Source of the DNA: Bacillota bacterium
Lineage (GTDB): Bacteria; Bacillota; Clostridia; Christensenellales; JAEXRW01
Assembly (NCBI GenBank): GCA_023454175.1
Contig: JAEXRW010000006.1
Coordinates: 1-28,374, forward strand
Reading direction: 5' to 3'
DNA length: 28,374 bases
The position numbers and the translations under genes were made by a program. Position 1 is the first letter of the stretch. Each line of letters opens with the position of its first letter. This document shows positions 14,735 to 20,531 of this stretch, in pieces. The notes beneath the pieces are model-generated. The model ran no database searches, had not been told where the DNA came from, and saw nothing but the letters and a program-made list of their open reading frames with translations.

Positions 14735-14784
14735 ACTGTTCGTTTTTAGTGTAACACTACATATGCCACTTTTTTGACACTCAG

Positions 14785-14807
14785 AACGTGACGCATGTCA
14801 CGTTTTT
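14785..14807. terminator. Right flanking hairpin of repeat copy B
   Basis: The same AACGTGACGCATGTCACGTT as at 13298-13317, here followed by TTT on the plus strand. It is exact over 20 bp. Confidence 0.65.
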
Positions 14808-14845
14808 CGAGAAGTGAAAGATGTCACAAGGCAAGCATCGAAAAG

Positions 14846-14871
14846 AAAAAGTGTGCCTTTGCACACTTTTT
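14846..14871. terminator. Bidirectional terminator downstream of tRNA-Met
   Basis: AAAAAGTGTGC-CTTT-GCACACTTTTT, an 11-bp stem including A/T runs on both sides. It is the second of two hairpins after the tRNA. Confidence 0.8.
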
Positions 14872-14874
14872 CCG

Positions 14875-14902
14875 AAAAACCAAAGCATACCTTCCGGTAT
14901 GC
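14875..14902 (-). terminator. Intrinsic terminator of tRNA-Met
   Basis: Minus strand stem GCATACC-GGAA-GGTATGC followed by TTTGGTTTTTCGG, starting a few bases after the tRNA CCA end. Confidence 0.8.
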
Positions 14903-14910
14903 CTTCGCTT

Positions 14911-14987
14911 TGGTAGCGGCGAACGGATTTGAACCGCTGACACTTCGGGTATGAACCGAATGCTCTAGCCAACTGAGCTACGCCGCC
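14911..14987 (-). tRNA. tRNA-Met (elongator type), anticodon CAT
   Basis: 77 nt with encoded CCA. Acceptor GGCGGCG pairs with CGCCGCT (first pair G-U). The D arm contains AGCTCAGTTGGC, the anticodon arm is TTCGG-TTCATAC-CCGAA with CAT, and the T loop is GTTCAAATC. There is no C1-A72 mismatch or triple G-C anticodon stem, so it is not the initiator. The overall match to Firmicute elongator tRNA-Met is close, although a CAT anticodon can in principle also be tRNA-Ile2. Confidence 0.93.
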
Positions 14988-15045
14988 ATAAAAAATACGC
15001 AGGAATTTTTCATCGCCATATCCTGCCGTTGTTTTTAGCATACCC

Positions 15046-15074
15046 ATTGTATTATGACATTTGCCGCTTGTCAA
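15046..15074 (-). promoter_or_regulatory. Promoter of tRNA-Met
   Basis: TTGACA (15074-15069), 17-nt spacer, TACAAT (15051-15046) on the minus strand, about 60 bp upstream of the tRNA 5' end. The rest of 15075-15257 shows no gene. Confidence 0.8.
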
Positions 15075-15269
15075 TAACAGTTGTTGGGTCGAACAAGGTA
15101 TTTCTATCATCGGTCGCCACTTCCTTCTCATATCGATTCGGGAAGGCATATCGCAAGCTGCTATCTTTTTGCTGCTACTGATATGATTTGCCTTATGGGT
15201 TCACTTTTTGATAAAATATGGTTGTATTGCCATATGGTTTTGGATGCATCATACCATGGGGTGGTTCCT

Positions 15270-15737
15270 GTGGATGAAAGCATCATGCGAGTTGCCATTG
15301 ATGAAGCCATGCGCGGCGTCGCCAGCGGGGATGGCGGGCCTTTTGGCGCCGTCGTCGCACAGGAAGGTTGCATCCTGGCGGCGGAGCACAACGAAGTGTT
15401 GAAGCTCCATGATGCCACCGCCCATGCAGAGATGCAGGCCTTACGCGCCGCATCGCAAAAGCTCGGTCGGTATGACCTTTCCGATTGTATTCTGTATTCC
15501 TCCAGCGAGCCCTGTCCCATGTGCCTCGCTGCTGCCATCTGGGCCAGGATACCGCTTATCTATTATGGCTGCACGCGGCATGATGCCGAGGAGATCGGTT
15601 TTGATGATCATTATATCTACAGGCACGTCTGCGGCCAGGTTAGCCATCCAAAGCTGGTGATGCACCCGTTCATGCGGGAGGAGTCCCTCGTCCCCTTCGT
15701 GGTATGGAAGGAGAAAGCAGACCGCACGCAGTATTGA
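15270..15737 (+). CDS. guaD: Guanine deaminase-like nucleoside deaminase
   Basis: Cytidine-deaminase-fold protein of 155 aa. The start is the GTG at 15270, placed 5 nt after GGGGTGG; upstream ATGs lack a ribosome binding site and make the protein far too long. The motifs are GGPFGAVVAQEG, HAE (H52, E54) and PCPMC (C82, C85), followed by EIGFDDHYIY and an aromatic C-terminal WKEK...Y. The length, the GFDD-x-x-I-Y segment and the C-terminal Tyr match Bacillus-type GuaD (guanine to xanthine, purine salvage) rather than TadA. It is a monocistronic gene next to the membrane-protein array. The symbol is by similarity of motifs only. Confidence 0.8.
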   Translation: MDESIMRVAIDEAMRGVASGDGGPFGAVVAQEGCILAAEHNEVLKLHDATAHAEMQALRAASQKLGRYDLSDCILYSSSEPCPMCLAAAIWARIPLIYYGCTRHDAEEIGFDDHYIYRHVCGQVSHPKLVMHPFMREESLVPFVVWKEKADRTQY

Positions 15738-15748
15738 GTTTTTTCAAG

Positions 15749-15777
15749 GGATAACCTGAGGCACCTTGCCTCTATCC
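15749..15777. other. Hairpin after the guanine deaminase gene
   Basis: GGATA/TATCC enclosing GAGGC/GCCTC, 12 bp beyond the stop. No T-run follows, so it is a weak terminator at best or an mRNA 3' end structure. Confidence 0.4.
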
Positions 15778-15854
15778 GGTGATTGATCAGTCTGAATTTT
15801 GACTTTCAGGAATATGTGTAACTGTCATCATATTTTTATTGGGAGGTTCTTCTC

Positions 15855-16481
15855 ATGCCGGATATTGGTAGTGCTTATACCATCGGAGCTGTTATGAGCA
15901 GCGTCTTTTGGGCGCTCATTTGCATTGCGTTGTATGTCATGCTGGCATTCGGCCTCATGGCCATGGGGCGAAAAACCGGCCATCCTTACCCGTGGCTGGC
16001 CTGGATCCCGGTGGCAAATCTTTTTCTGCTGGCCGCACTCGCCGGCGCGGCGCGCAAAAAGGTGGTTTTCCCCTTTCTCCTTCTTGCGCTCATGTGCGTC
16101 GGTGCCGCGGTCTTTTCCGCTCTTTTCAGGGCCATGGCTCATTTTACATATGGGACAGACGGGTTTTCCATCTTCCTGGCTGTAATCGCTTGGATGACCG
16201 GCATCGCCGCCTATGTTCTGTATTGTGTCCTGGCAAACGGTATTTTCAGGCGGTTCAAGCCGGAGTATTCCACAGTATTCACGGTTCTGTCGGTCATTTT
16301 CTGGTTCCTCGGCCCCATCTTCATCCTGGCAGACAGCTTCGGCACGCCGGACCAGGTGCCGTTCCCGCAGCAGGGTGCGCAGGCCGCCGGTATTCCCCCG
16401 CAGTCCGCACCGGAGGATTCGACCTATATGCCTCCCCCGCCCCAAGGCCCGCCCACCTTCACGCCTCCGTCAGGATACTGA
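15855..16481 (+). CDS. Tandem-array membrane protein 1 (unknown function)
   Basis: First of six paralogs, 208 aa. Transmembrane helix 1 (about 15-37) is followed by the family signature GLMAMGRKTGHPYPWLAWIPVANLFLLAALAG, further helices (about 70-90, 108-130), then FRRFKPEYSTVFTVLSVIFWFLGPIFILADSFGTPDQ and a proline-rich tail ending PPQGPPTFTPPSGY. Placing the Lys/Arg clusters inside predicts both ends outside the cell (inference). A GGGAGG site precedes the ATG. I recognise no characterised family. It is closest to copies 2 and 3; no repeat element separates it from copy 2. Confidence 0.85.
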   Translation: MPDIGSAYTIGAVMSSVFWALICIALYVMLAFGLMAMGRKTGHPYPWLAWIPVANLFLLAALAGAARKKVVFPFLLLALMCVGAAVFSALFRAMAHFTYGTDGFSIFLAVIAWMTGIAAYVLYCVLANGIFRRFKPEYSTVFTVLSVIFWFLGPIFILADSFGTPDQVPFPQQGAQAAGIPPQSAPEDSTYMPPPPQGPPTFTPPSGY

Positions 16482-16523
16482 GGATGGAGGGTAATGCCGA
16501 TGGCTGAATGGAGGTTATGAAAA

Positions 16524-17084
16524 GTGATAGTGGATACCCTTGTCGCATTGTCCACCAATGTCAATGCGATGATGCTGGTTGTTGCTGTCTTTATTGCCCT
16601 TCACGCGATGATGGCAATGGGTTTGATGAAAATGGCCCAGCGTTCAGGTATCCGGTATTCCTGGCTTGCCTGGATACCGCTGGCCAACCTCGTTTTGCTT
16701 ATCCGGCTTGCCGGTAAAAGGAAAGTTGGGTTTGGTTCCGTTTTTTTGGCATCTTTGGTAATGGGAACAGCGTGCGGCATCATCGCCCTTTTACTGGGTG
16801 TCAAAGAGGATACCCTTTGGTCATCTGCCTTATTATTTTTCATACCATCCCTCGTTTTTGCCGTCATTGTCTATATTGACTATGTGATACTCCTGTCCGG
16901 CCTGTATCGCAGGTTCATGCCTCCCGCTGCCGTTGCTTTCACGGTAATGTCTGTTTTCCTTCTGGCCTTGAGCCCTGTTTTCATACTGGTTTCCGGCTTG
17001 TCCCGCCTTCCGCCAGTGATCCCTCTCAACGATGCTTATCCGCATGTTGGGAATGGTCGTCCGGTTCCGCACGACTGGTATTGA
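16524..17084 (+). CDS. Tandem-array membrane protein 2, divergent and tail-less (unknown function)
   Basis: 186 aa from a GTG with GGAGG 9 nt upstream, 42 bp after copy 1. It keeps the signature GLMKMAQRSGIRYSWLAWIPLANLVLLIRLAG, but the Pro of PWLAW is Ser, FKRFKP has become YRRFMP, and SFGTPDQ has become SGLSRLPP. The glutamine/proline tail seen in most copies is missing, replaced by NDAYPHVGNGRP. It has about four hydrophobic helices. It is also more AT-rich than its neighbours. This looks like a copy diverging in function or under relaxed constraint, though the frame is intact. Confidence 0.8.
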   Translation: MIVDTLVALSTNVNAMMLVVAVFIALHAMMAMGLMKMAQRSGIRYSWLAWIPLANLVLLIRLAGKRKVGFGSVFLASLVMGTACGIIALLLGVKEDTLWSSALLFFIPSLVFAVIVYIDYVILLSGLYRRFMPPAAVAFTVMSVFLLALSPVFILVSGLSRLPPVIPLNDAYPHVGNGRPVPHDWY

Positions 17085-17110
17085 TATTGGAAGGATGCTC
17101 TTGCATTTTG

Positions 17111-17147
17111 CCGGCAGGGATACATCCATCCCGCGGCGAATATTAGG
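17111..17147 (+). promoter_or_regulatory. Conserved array leader motif, copy 3
   Basis: CCGGCAGGGATA, 18 bases, then GGCGAATAT. The same two blocks at nearly the same spacing occur at 18173 and 19151, each about 50 nt before the next paralog's start codon. Confidence 0.6.
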
Positions 17148-17188
17148 TATCATATGCAATCATTTTTATTTTTCGGAGGTAATGCTTG

Positions 17189-17899
17189 ATGGATTTATTC
17201 GGTCTTTTCGCTGCGGCGACCGTCGGCGCCATCGTCTGGAACGTCCTGTTTTACGGCGCCATGTACGTCACCATGGGACTCGGCCTCATGAAGATGGCGC
17301 AAAAGCTCGGTCTGCCCTATCCCTGGCTCTCCTGGATCCCCCTCGCCAATATGTTCCTGGTCGTTAAAGTGGCCGGTGAAAAGAAAAAGAACATGGGCAC
17401 GGTGTTCCTCGTCTTCTTCTTCATCGCGGCAGGGGTTTACGTCATGAATTTGCTGATAAATACTTTTGCCTGGCTGGACCATGGTATCTTCAATGGTATT
17501 ACGGGCCACATCGATGGTTTCCCCCGGTTTGACTGGGGATGGGGGATCGTCAGCGGCCTCGTCGGCTTCATCCTGGCAGGCTCGGCGATCACAGCGTATG
17601 TGCTGTGGTGCATCCTGCTGTATCATATTTTTAAGCGTTTCAAACCGCAAAACTGCAAAGTTTTCACGGTCCTGTCCGTCATTTTCGCTTTCCTCGGCCC
17701 CATTTTCCTCCTCGCGGCCAGCTTCGGCACGCCGGATCAGGAACCGCCCGCATACCAGGCTGCGCAGGCCGCAGGTACTCCCCCGCAGTCCGGGCCGAAG
17801 GACCCGCCCTATACGCCTCCGCCGCCCCAGGGTCCGCCCACATTCACGCCTCCGTCGCCCCAGGGTCCGCCCACATTCACGCCTCCGTCGGGTTCGTAA
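17189..17899 (+). CDS. Tandem-array membrane protein 3 (unknown function)
   Basis: 236 aa from the ATG at 17189 (GGAGG 9 nt upstream; the in-frame TTG just before it is less likely). The order is helix 1, signature GLMKMAQKLGLPYPWLSWIPLANMFLVVKVAGEKKK, two or three helices around a Gly/Trp-rich extracytoplasmic loop (GHIDGFPRFDWGWG), then IFKRFKPQNCKVFTVLSVIF and FLGPIFLLAASFGTPDQ. The tail carries the PQGPPTFTPPS unit twice because of an exact 33-bp tandem duplication in the gene. It is the longest copy and is followed by repeat copy C. Confidence 0.85.
   Translation: MDLFGLFAAATVGAIVWNVLFYGAMYVTMGLGLMKMAQKLGLPYPWLSWIPLANMFLVVKVAGEKKKNMGTVFLVFFFIAAGVYVMNLLINTFAWLDHGIFNGITGHIDGFPRFDWGWGIVSGLVGFILAGSAITAYVLWCILLYHIFKRFKPQNCKVFTVLSVIFAFLGPIFLLAASFGTPDQEPPAYQAAQAAGTPPQSGPKDPPYTPPPPQGPPTFTPPSPQGPPTFTPPSGS
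17824..17889 (+). repeat. Exact 33-bp tandem duplication in the proline-rich tail of array protein 3
   Basis: Two identical in-frame 33-bp units (17824-17856 and 17857-17889), each encoding PQGPPTFTPPS. Exact nucleotide identity points to a recent slippage or duplication event. Copy 1 has one comparable unit. Confidence 0.9.
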
Positions 17900-17929
17900 T
17901 AGCTGCCCGCGAAATGCTTGGGTATAAAT

Positions 17930-17948
17930 GGTGGCCGGGAGGTCGCCC
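17930..17948. terminator. Left flanking hairpin of repeat copy C
   Basis: GGTG...CGCC arms with a GCCGGGAGGT core; one G-U pair replaces a G-C of the matching hairpin at 18129-18148. It is placed 30 bp after the stop of array protein 3. Confidence 0.5.
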
Positions 17949-17949
17949 T

Positions 17950-18127
17950 CAGGCTATCAAAAAAACTTGAGTGAAAAGCAGCGATTGGCTATACATGCAA
18001 TCACAAATCAAATCCGTCATTTCTGGCGGCGTGTACGTCAGAAATGACACCGCTCATGCAGGTTTGTGGTGAGCAAACCTGCATGGTAAAACTCAAAAAG
18101 TGGCATAACCACTTTTTTGACAATCAG
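17950..18127 (+). repeat. Terminator-nested structured repeat, copy C
   Basis: About 178 bp: CAGGCTATCAAAAAAACTTGAGT at the left, hairpin I identical to copy A, hairpin II CATGCAGGTTTG/CAAACCTGCATG perfect with loop TGGTGAG, then AAAAAGTGG-CATAA-CCACTTTTTTGACAATCAG. It lies between array genes 3 and 4 and is flanked by near-identical hairpins. Confidence 0.9.
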
Positions 18128-18128
18128 A

Positions 18129-18155
18129 GGGCGGCCGGGAGGTCGCCCTTTTTTT
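18129..18155 (+). terminator. Right flanking hairpin of repeat copy C, intrinsic terminator
   Basis: GGGCG...CGCCC stem with the same GCCGGGAGGT core as 17930-17948, followed by seven T. This is the better-formed terminator of the pair. Confidence 0.75.
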
Positions 18156-18172
18156 ACATCTTCTCACATTAT

Positions 18173-18208
18173 CCGGCAGGGTATAAGCGGATGCGTGGCG
18201 AATATATA
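18173..18208 (+). promoter_or_regulatory. Conserved array leader motif, copy 4
   Basis: CCGGCAGGGTATA, 11 bases, GGCGAATATATAT, located about 45-75 bp before the start of array protein 4. Confidence 0.6.
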
Positions 18209-18250
18209 TTGTTTGTAATCATCATTATGATCTTTTAAGGAGGATTTTTT

Positions 18251-18886
18251 ATGGTAAACAATCCGTTTGAGGGCATGGGCCCTTTGATGCCCGATGTCGC
18301 TTCCTTTGCGTTGACGGCCATGCTGGTGTTTATGGTCATCATCGCCGCCATCGCGATCCTGTATTGGGTGCTTCAGAGCATCGGCCTCATGCGCATGGCC
18401 AGGAAGATCGGTTTCAAGGACCCCTGGCTCGCCTGGATCCCCGGCGCCAGCCTGTACCTGTTTATGGTGGTCGCAGGTGAAAAGCAGCGCAAGCTGGGTA
18501 TCGCGTACCTGTTCATGAGCACATTGGGCTTCATCGTACCCATCATACTCATGTACGCGGGCATCATCCCGCTGATCGTCAATGCAGCCAGTACTCCCTA
18601 CGAGATAACGCGGAACATGGGGTCCATATTTGCCACCGCCGGTGTGGTAGGGTTCGGATATTTCCTGCTCATCGTGCTCGGCATTGCCGTGGCGGTCATC
18701 CGTTTTATCCTTCAGTTCCATATCTTCAAGCGGTTCAAGCCCAATGTCGCAGTCGTCTTTACCGTGCTTTCCATCATCTTTGGTTTGGGGCCCATCTTCA
18801 TCTTCGCGGCCAGTTTCGGCACCCCGGATCAGGAGGCAGGGCCGGCCTCGCAGGCCCCCACCTTCACCCCTCCGCCTGCCGCGTAA
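18251..18886 (+). CDS. Tandem-array membrane protein 4 (unknown function)
   Basis: 211 aa with an AAGGAGG site before the ATG. Helix 1 (about 18-42) precedes the signature IGLMRMARKIGFKDPWLAWIPGASLYLFMVVAGEKQRK. Two central helices, then FHIFKRFKPNVAVVFTVLSIIFGLGPIFIFAASFGTPDQ and a short tail PTFTPPPAA follow. With copies 5 and 6 it forms a subgroup sharing KDPWLAWIPGA and RKxGIAYxF after the signature. It lies between repeat copies C and D, so probably an independent transcription unit. Confidence 0.85.
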   Translation: MVNNPFEGMGPLMPDVASFALTAMLVFMVIIAAIAILYWVLQSIGLMRMARKIGFKDPWLAWIPGASLYLFMVVAGEKQRKLGIAYLFMSTLGFIVPIILMYAGIIPLIVNAASTPYEITRNMGSIFATAGVVGFGYFLLIVLGIAVAVIRFILQFHIFKRFKPNVAVVFTVLSIIFGLGPIFIFAASFGTPDQEAGPASQAPTFTPPPAA

Positions 18887-18905
18887 TTATTTTCTGAATC
18901 GACCC

Positions 18906-18930
18906 AAAGGGCGCCTCACTGGCGCCCTTT
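18906..18930. terminator. Left flanking hairpin of repeat copy D
   Basis: AAAGGGCGCC/GGCGCCCTTT, 10-bp perfect stem with TCACT loop, 20 bp after array gene 4. Confidence 0.75.
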
Positions 18931-19105
18931 GGCTATCAAATAACCTTGAGTGAAAAACAGCAATTGGCTAAAAATTCAATCAAAAATCAAATCCGTCATT
19001 TCTGGCGGCGTGTACGTCAGAAATGACACCTCTCATTCAGGTTTGTGGTGAGCAAACCTGAATGGTAAAGCTCAAAATAGTGGCTTTGCCACTTTTTTGA
19101 CTATC
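18931..19105 (+). repeat. Terminator-nested structured repeat, copy D
   Basis: 175 bp. Hairpin II reads CATTCAGGTTTG/CAAACCTGAATG, a G-C to T-A pair swap relative to copies B and C with pairing kept. The final hairpin is AGTGGC-TTT-GCCACT, and the left end is CTATCAAATAACC. It lies between array genes 4 and 5, flanked by matching hairpins. Confidence 0.9.
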
Positions 19106-19135
19106 AAAGGGCGCCTCACCGGGCGCCCTTTTTGT
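19106..19135 (+). terminator. Right flanking hairpin of repeat copy D, intrinsic terminator
   Basis: AAAGGGCGCC/GGCGCCCTTT stem with a TCACCG loop followed by a T-run. It has the same stem as 18906-18930 with one extra G in the loop. Confidence 0.75.
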
Positions 19136-19150
19136 GCCGCTTTGCATGTT

Positions 19151-19185
19151 CCGGCAGGGTATACGCCCGTTCCCGGCGAATATAT
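19151..19185 (+). promoter_or_regulatory. Conserved array leader motif, copy 5
   Basis: CCGGCAGGGTATA, 11 bases, GGCGAATATATTT, about 40-75 bp before array protein 5. Confidence 0.6.
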
Positions 19186-19224
19186 TTAAATTGTATTTTT
19201 GATAACATTTTGGAGGTGTATGAG

Positions 19225-19932
19225 ATGGATGTTCCTTACCCGTTTGATTTTCCCGGCCTCGGTTCGATGATCCAGGGCGCCGTGATCATCTTTTGTGTAC
19301 TTGTTGGCGTCTTTGCGCTTGCGTTCTGGGTCATGCAGTGCATCGGCTTCATGCGCATGGCAAAGAAGGTGGGCTTTCCCGATCCCTGGCTGGCCTGGAT
19401 ACCCGGCGCGGGGGATTACCTGTTTGTGAAGCTCGCAGGCCAGAAGCGGCGCAAGATCGGTATCGCGTACATGTTCCTGCTCTATTTGGGTTTCCCCATC
19501 GTACTCGGGCTCTTCTGGATCGGGTGCGTATCCTTCATTGCCTGGCTCGTCCCGTATATCATGAATCAGGTGCTCGTGGGCAATTGGTACGACCCGCCTT
19601 TTGTAAATGGTCTGCCCGGTGGTTTCGCGCCCATGGGGATGAGCGTGGGCTCACTGGTGCTCTTCATCCTCTGCGGCCTTGCGCTCATGGCCATCGGCAT
19701 CGTGGTGGCCGTATTCTACTACATCATGCTGTACCACGTTTTCAAGCGGTTCAAGCCAAATCTCGCGGTCGTCTTCCTCGTGTTGTCCATCGTCTTCAAT
19801 TTCCTGGCCCCCATATTCATCCTCGTGTCCAGCTTTGGCACGCCCGATGAAAAGGAAGGCGAGACACCGCCTCCCGCCCCCGTTCCGCCTTCGCAGCAGC
19901 CCCCCTCATTCTCACCTCCGGGCGGATACTGA
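19225..19932 (+). CDS. Tandem-array membrane protein 5 (unknown function)
   Basis: 235 aa from the ATG at 19225 with GGAGG 8 nt upstream; the longer open frame to 19132 crosses the leader motif and is rejected. The N-terminus is Pro/Phe-rich (DVPYPFDFPGLG). Helix 1 leads to IGFMRMAKKVGFPDPWLAWIPGAGDYLFVKLAGQKRRK, two central helices with a loop NWYDPPFVNGLPGGFAPMG, then YHVFKRFKPNLAVVFLVLSI and FLAPIFILVSSFGTPDEKE. The tail is PPPAPVPPSQQPPSFSPPGGY. It is followed by repeat copy E. Confidence 0.85.
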   Translation: MDVPYPFDFPGLGSMIQGAVIIFCVLVGVFALAFWVMQCIGFMRMAKKVGFPDPWLAWIPGAGDYLFVKLAGQKRRKIGIAYMFLLYLGFPIVLGLFWIGCVSFIAWLVPYIMNQVLVGNWYDPPFVNGLPGGFAPMGMSVGSLVLFILCGLALMAIGIVVAVFYYIMLYHVFKRFKPNLAVVFLVLSIVFNFLAPIFILVSSFGTPDEKEGETPPPAPVPPSQQPPSFSPPGGY

Positions 19933-19960
19933 TAGTTTGAATTTTTGAAGTATGGAAAAA

Positions 19961-19982
19961 GAATCCGGTCCATACCGGATCC
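19961..19982. terminator. Left flanking hairpin of repeat copy E
   Basis: ATCCGGT-CCAT-ACCGGAT stem-loop 30 bp beyond array gene 5. It matches 20162-20183 except for the loop and one arm base. Confidence 0.6.
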
Positions 19983-20161
19983 TCAGGCTATCAAAAAACC
20001 TTGAGTGAAAAAAAGCAATTGGCTATATGCAATCACAAATCAAATCCGTCATTTCTGGCGGCGTGTACGTCAGAAATGACACCTCTCATGCAGGTTTATG
20101 GTGAATAAACCTGCATGATAAAACTCAAAAAAGTGGCATAGCCACTTTTTTGACACTCAGA
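19983..20161 (+). repeat. Terminator-nested structured repeat, copy E
   Basis: About 179 bp. Hairpin I is identical to copies A-D. Hairpin II is CATGCAGGTTTA/TAAACCTGCATG, a G-C to A-T pair swap at the loop-closing end with pairing kept. The terminal hairpin is AGTGGC-ATA-GCCACT. It lies between array genes 5 and 6. Confidence 0.9.
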
Positions 20162-20183
20162 GGATCCGGTCCCCACCGGATCC
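20162..20183. terminator. Right flanking hairpin of repeat copy E
   Basis: GGATCCGGT-CCCC-ACCGGATCC stem-loop, the partner of 19961-19982. The sequence from 20184 to 20400 is AT-rich and holds no recognisable gene, only a small ATGCC-GAA-GGCAT hairpin near 20310. Confidence 0.6.
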
Positions 20184-20400
20184 TTTCATTTCGCCCTGCC
20201 GTGCAAGCCGTATATACTCTCTGTCATGGATCCTGCGTTTTGTGGTTTCCCTTCAGCTATTCCAAGCCATAAATGATTTAACTGTCACGATTAAGTATTA
20301 AATCATGCCGAAGGCATACGACAATTCTTAATTTTTTAATTATGAAATTGTTAATTTAATTTCGTTTGTAATCTGTTTGTAAATATTCCCTTTCAAACGG

Positions 20401-20427
20401 TTGATGCAATAAACGGGGCATTATAAT
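20401..20427 (+). promoter_or_regulatory. Probable promoter of array protein 6
   Basis: TTGATG (20401) and TATAAT (20422), 15-nt spacing, which is short but with a consensus -10. The predicted start falls just before the palindrome at 20438. Confidence 0.5.
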
Positions 20428-20437
20428 AAATGTGCAT

Positions 20438-20465
20438 ACACACTATATGTGCACATATAGTGTGT
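20438..20465. promoter_or_regulatory. 28-bp perfect palindrome downstream of the predicted promoter
   Basis: A perfect dyad centred on GTGCAC with arms ACACACTATAT/ATATAGTGTGT. It begins about 10 bp after the -10 box TATAAT, so it would act as a roadblock operator or form a hairpin at the very 5' end of the mRNA. It is unique to this copy of the array. Confidence 0.65.
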
Positions 20466-20531
20466 GGTACTCACACTGCATAGCGGTTGAAACCGGGTGT
20501 GATTTTGCGAATGAATTCGGAGGTGTTTATT

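Larger units (their letters stand above)
13477..14761 (-). mobile_element. IS3-family insertion sequence (1285 bp)
   Basis: Bounded by TG...CA ends with imperfect inverted repeats: left TGCTCCGTGTCAAGAAAAAC and right, read inward, TGTAGTGTTACACTAAAAAC. A 3-bp TAT target duplication flanks it (13474-13476, 14762-14764). It encodes OrfA and an OrfB in the -1 frame on the minus strand, the IS3-family arrangement. OrfB carries an additional disabling frameshift, so the copy is probably non-autonomous. It has landed in the loop of an intrinsic terminator within a repeat. Confidence 0.93.
13318..14784 (+). repeat. Terminator-nested structured repeat, copy B, interrupted by an IS3 element
   Basis: The left part (13318-13476) has the terminal CTATCAAAAAACC, both hairpins with perfect stems, and the 5' half of the terminator hairpin. 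The right part (14762-14784) has TATGCCACTTTTTTGACACTCAG. The insertion point is in the loop of the AGTGGC-TAT-GCCACT hairpin, and TAT appears on both sides as a 3-bp target duplication. With the IS removed the copy is about 179 bp and matches the others. Confidence 0.9.

Noticed and set aside
12688..15737. Reading both deaminases as tadA
   Set aside because: The gene at 15270 has the GFDD...IY segment and C-terminal aromatic end typical of guanine deaminases, while the gene at 12688 has the TadA-type RIVFGA and CGTLYDL...FNH segments.
17111..19185. Sigma-F or sigma-G type promoter in the array leader motif
   Set aside because: GTATA and GGCGAATAT resemble parts of the consensus, but the 11-bp spacing is too short and one core base differs.
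4484..20161. CRISPR array or integron attC cassettes
   Set aside because: Repeats are about 175 bp, lie kilobases apart or between genes without regular spacers, and lack the attC core and complementary ends.
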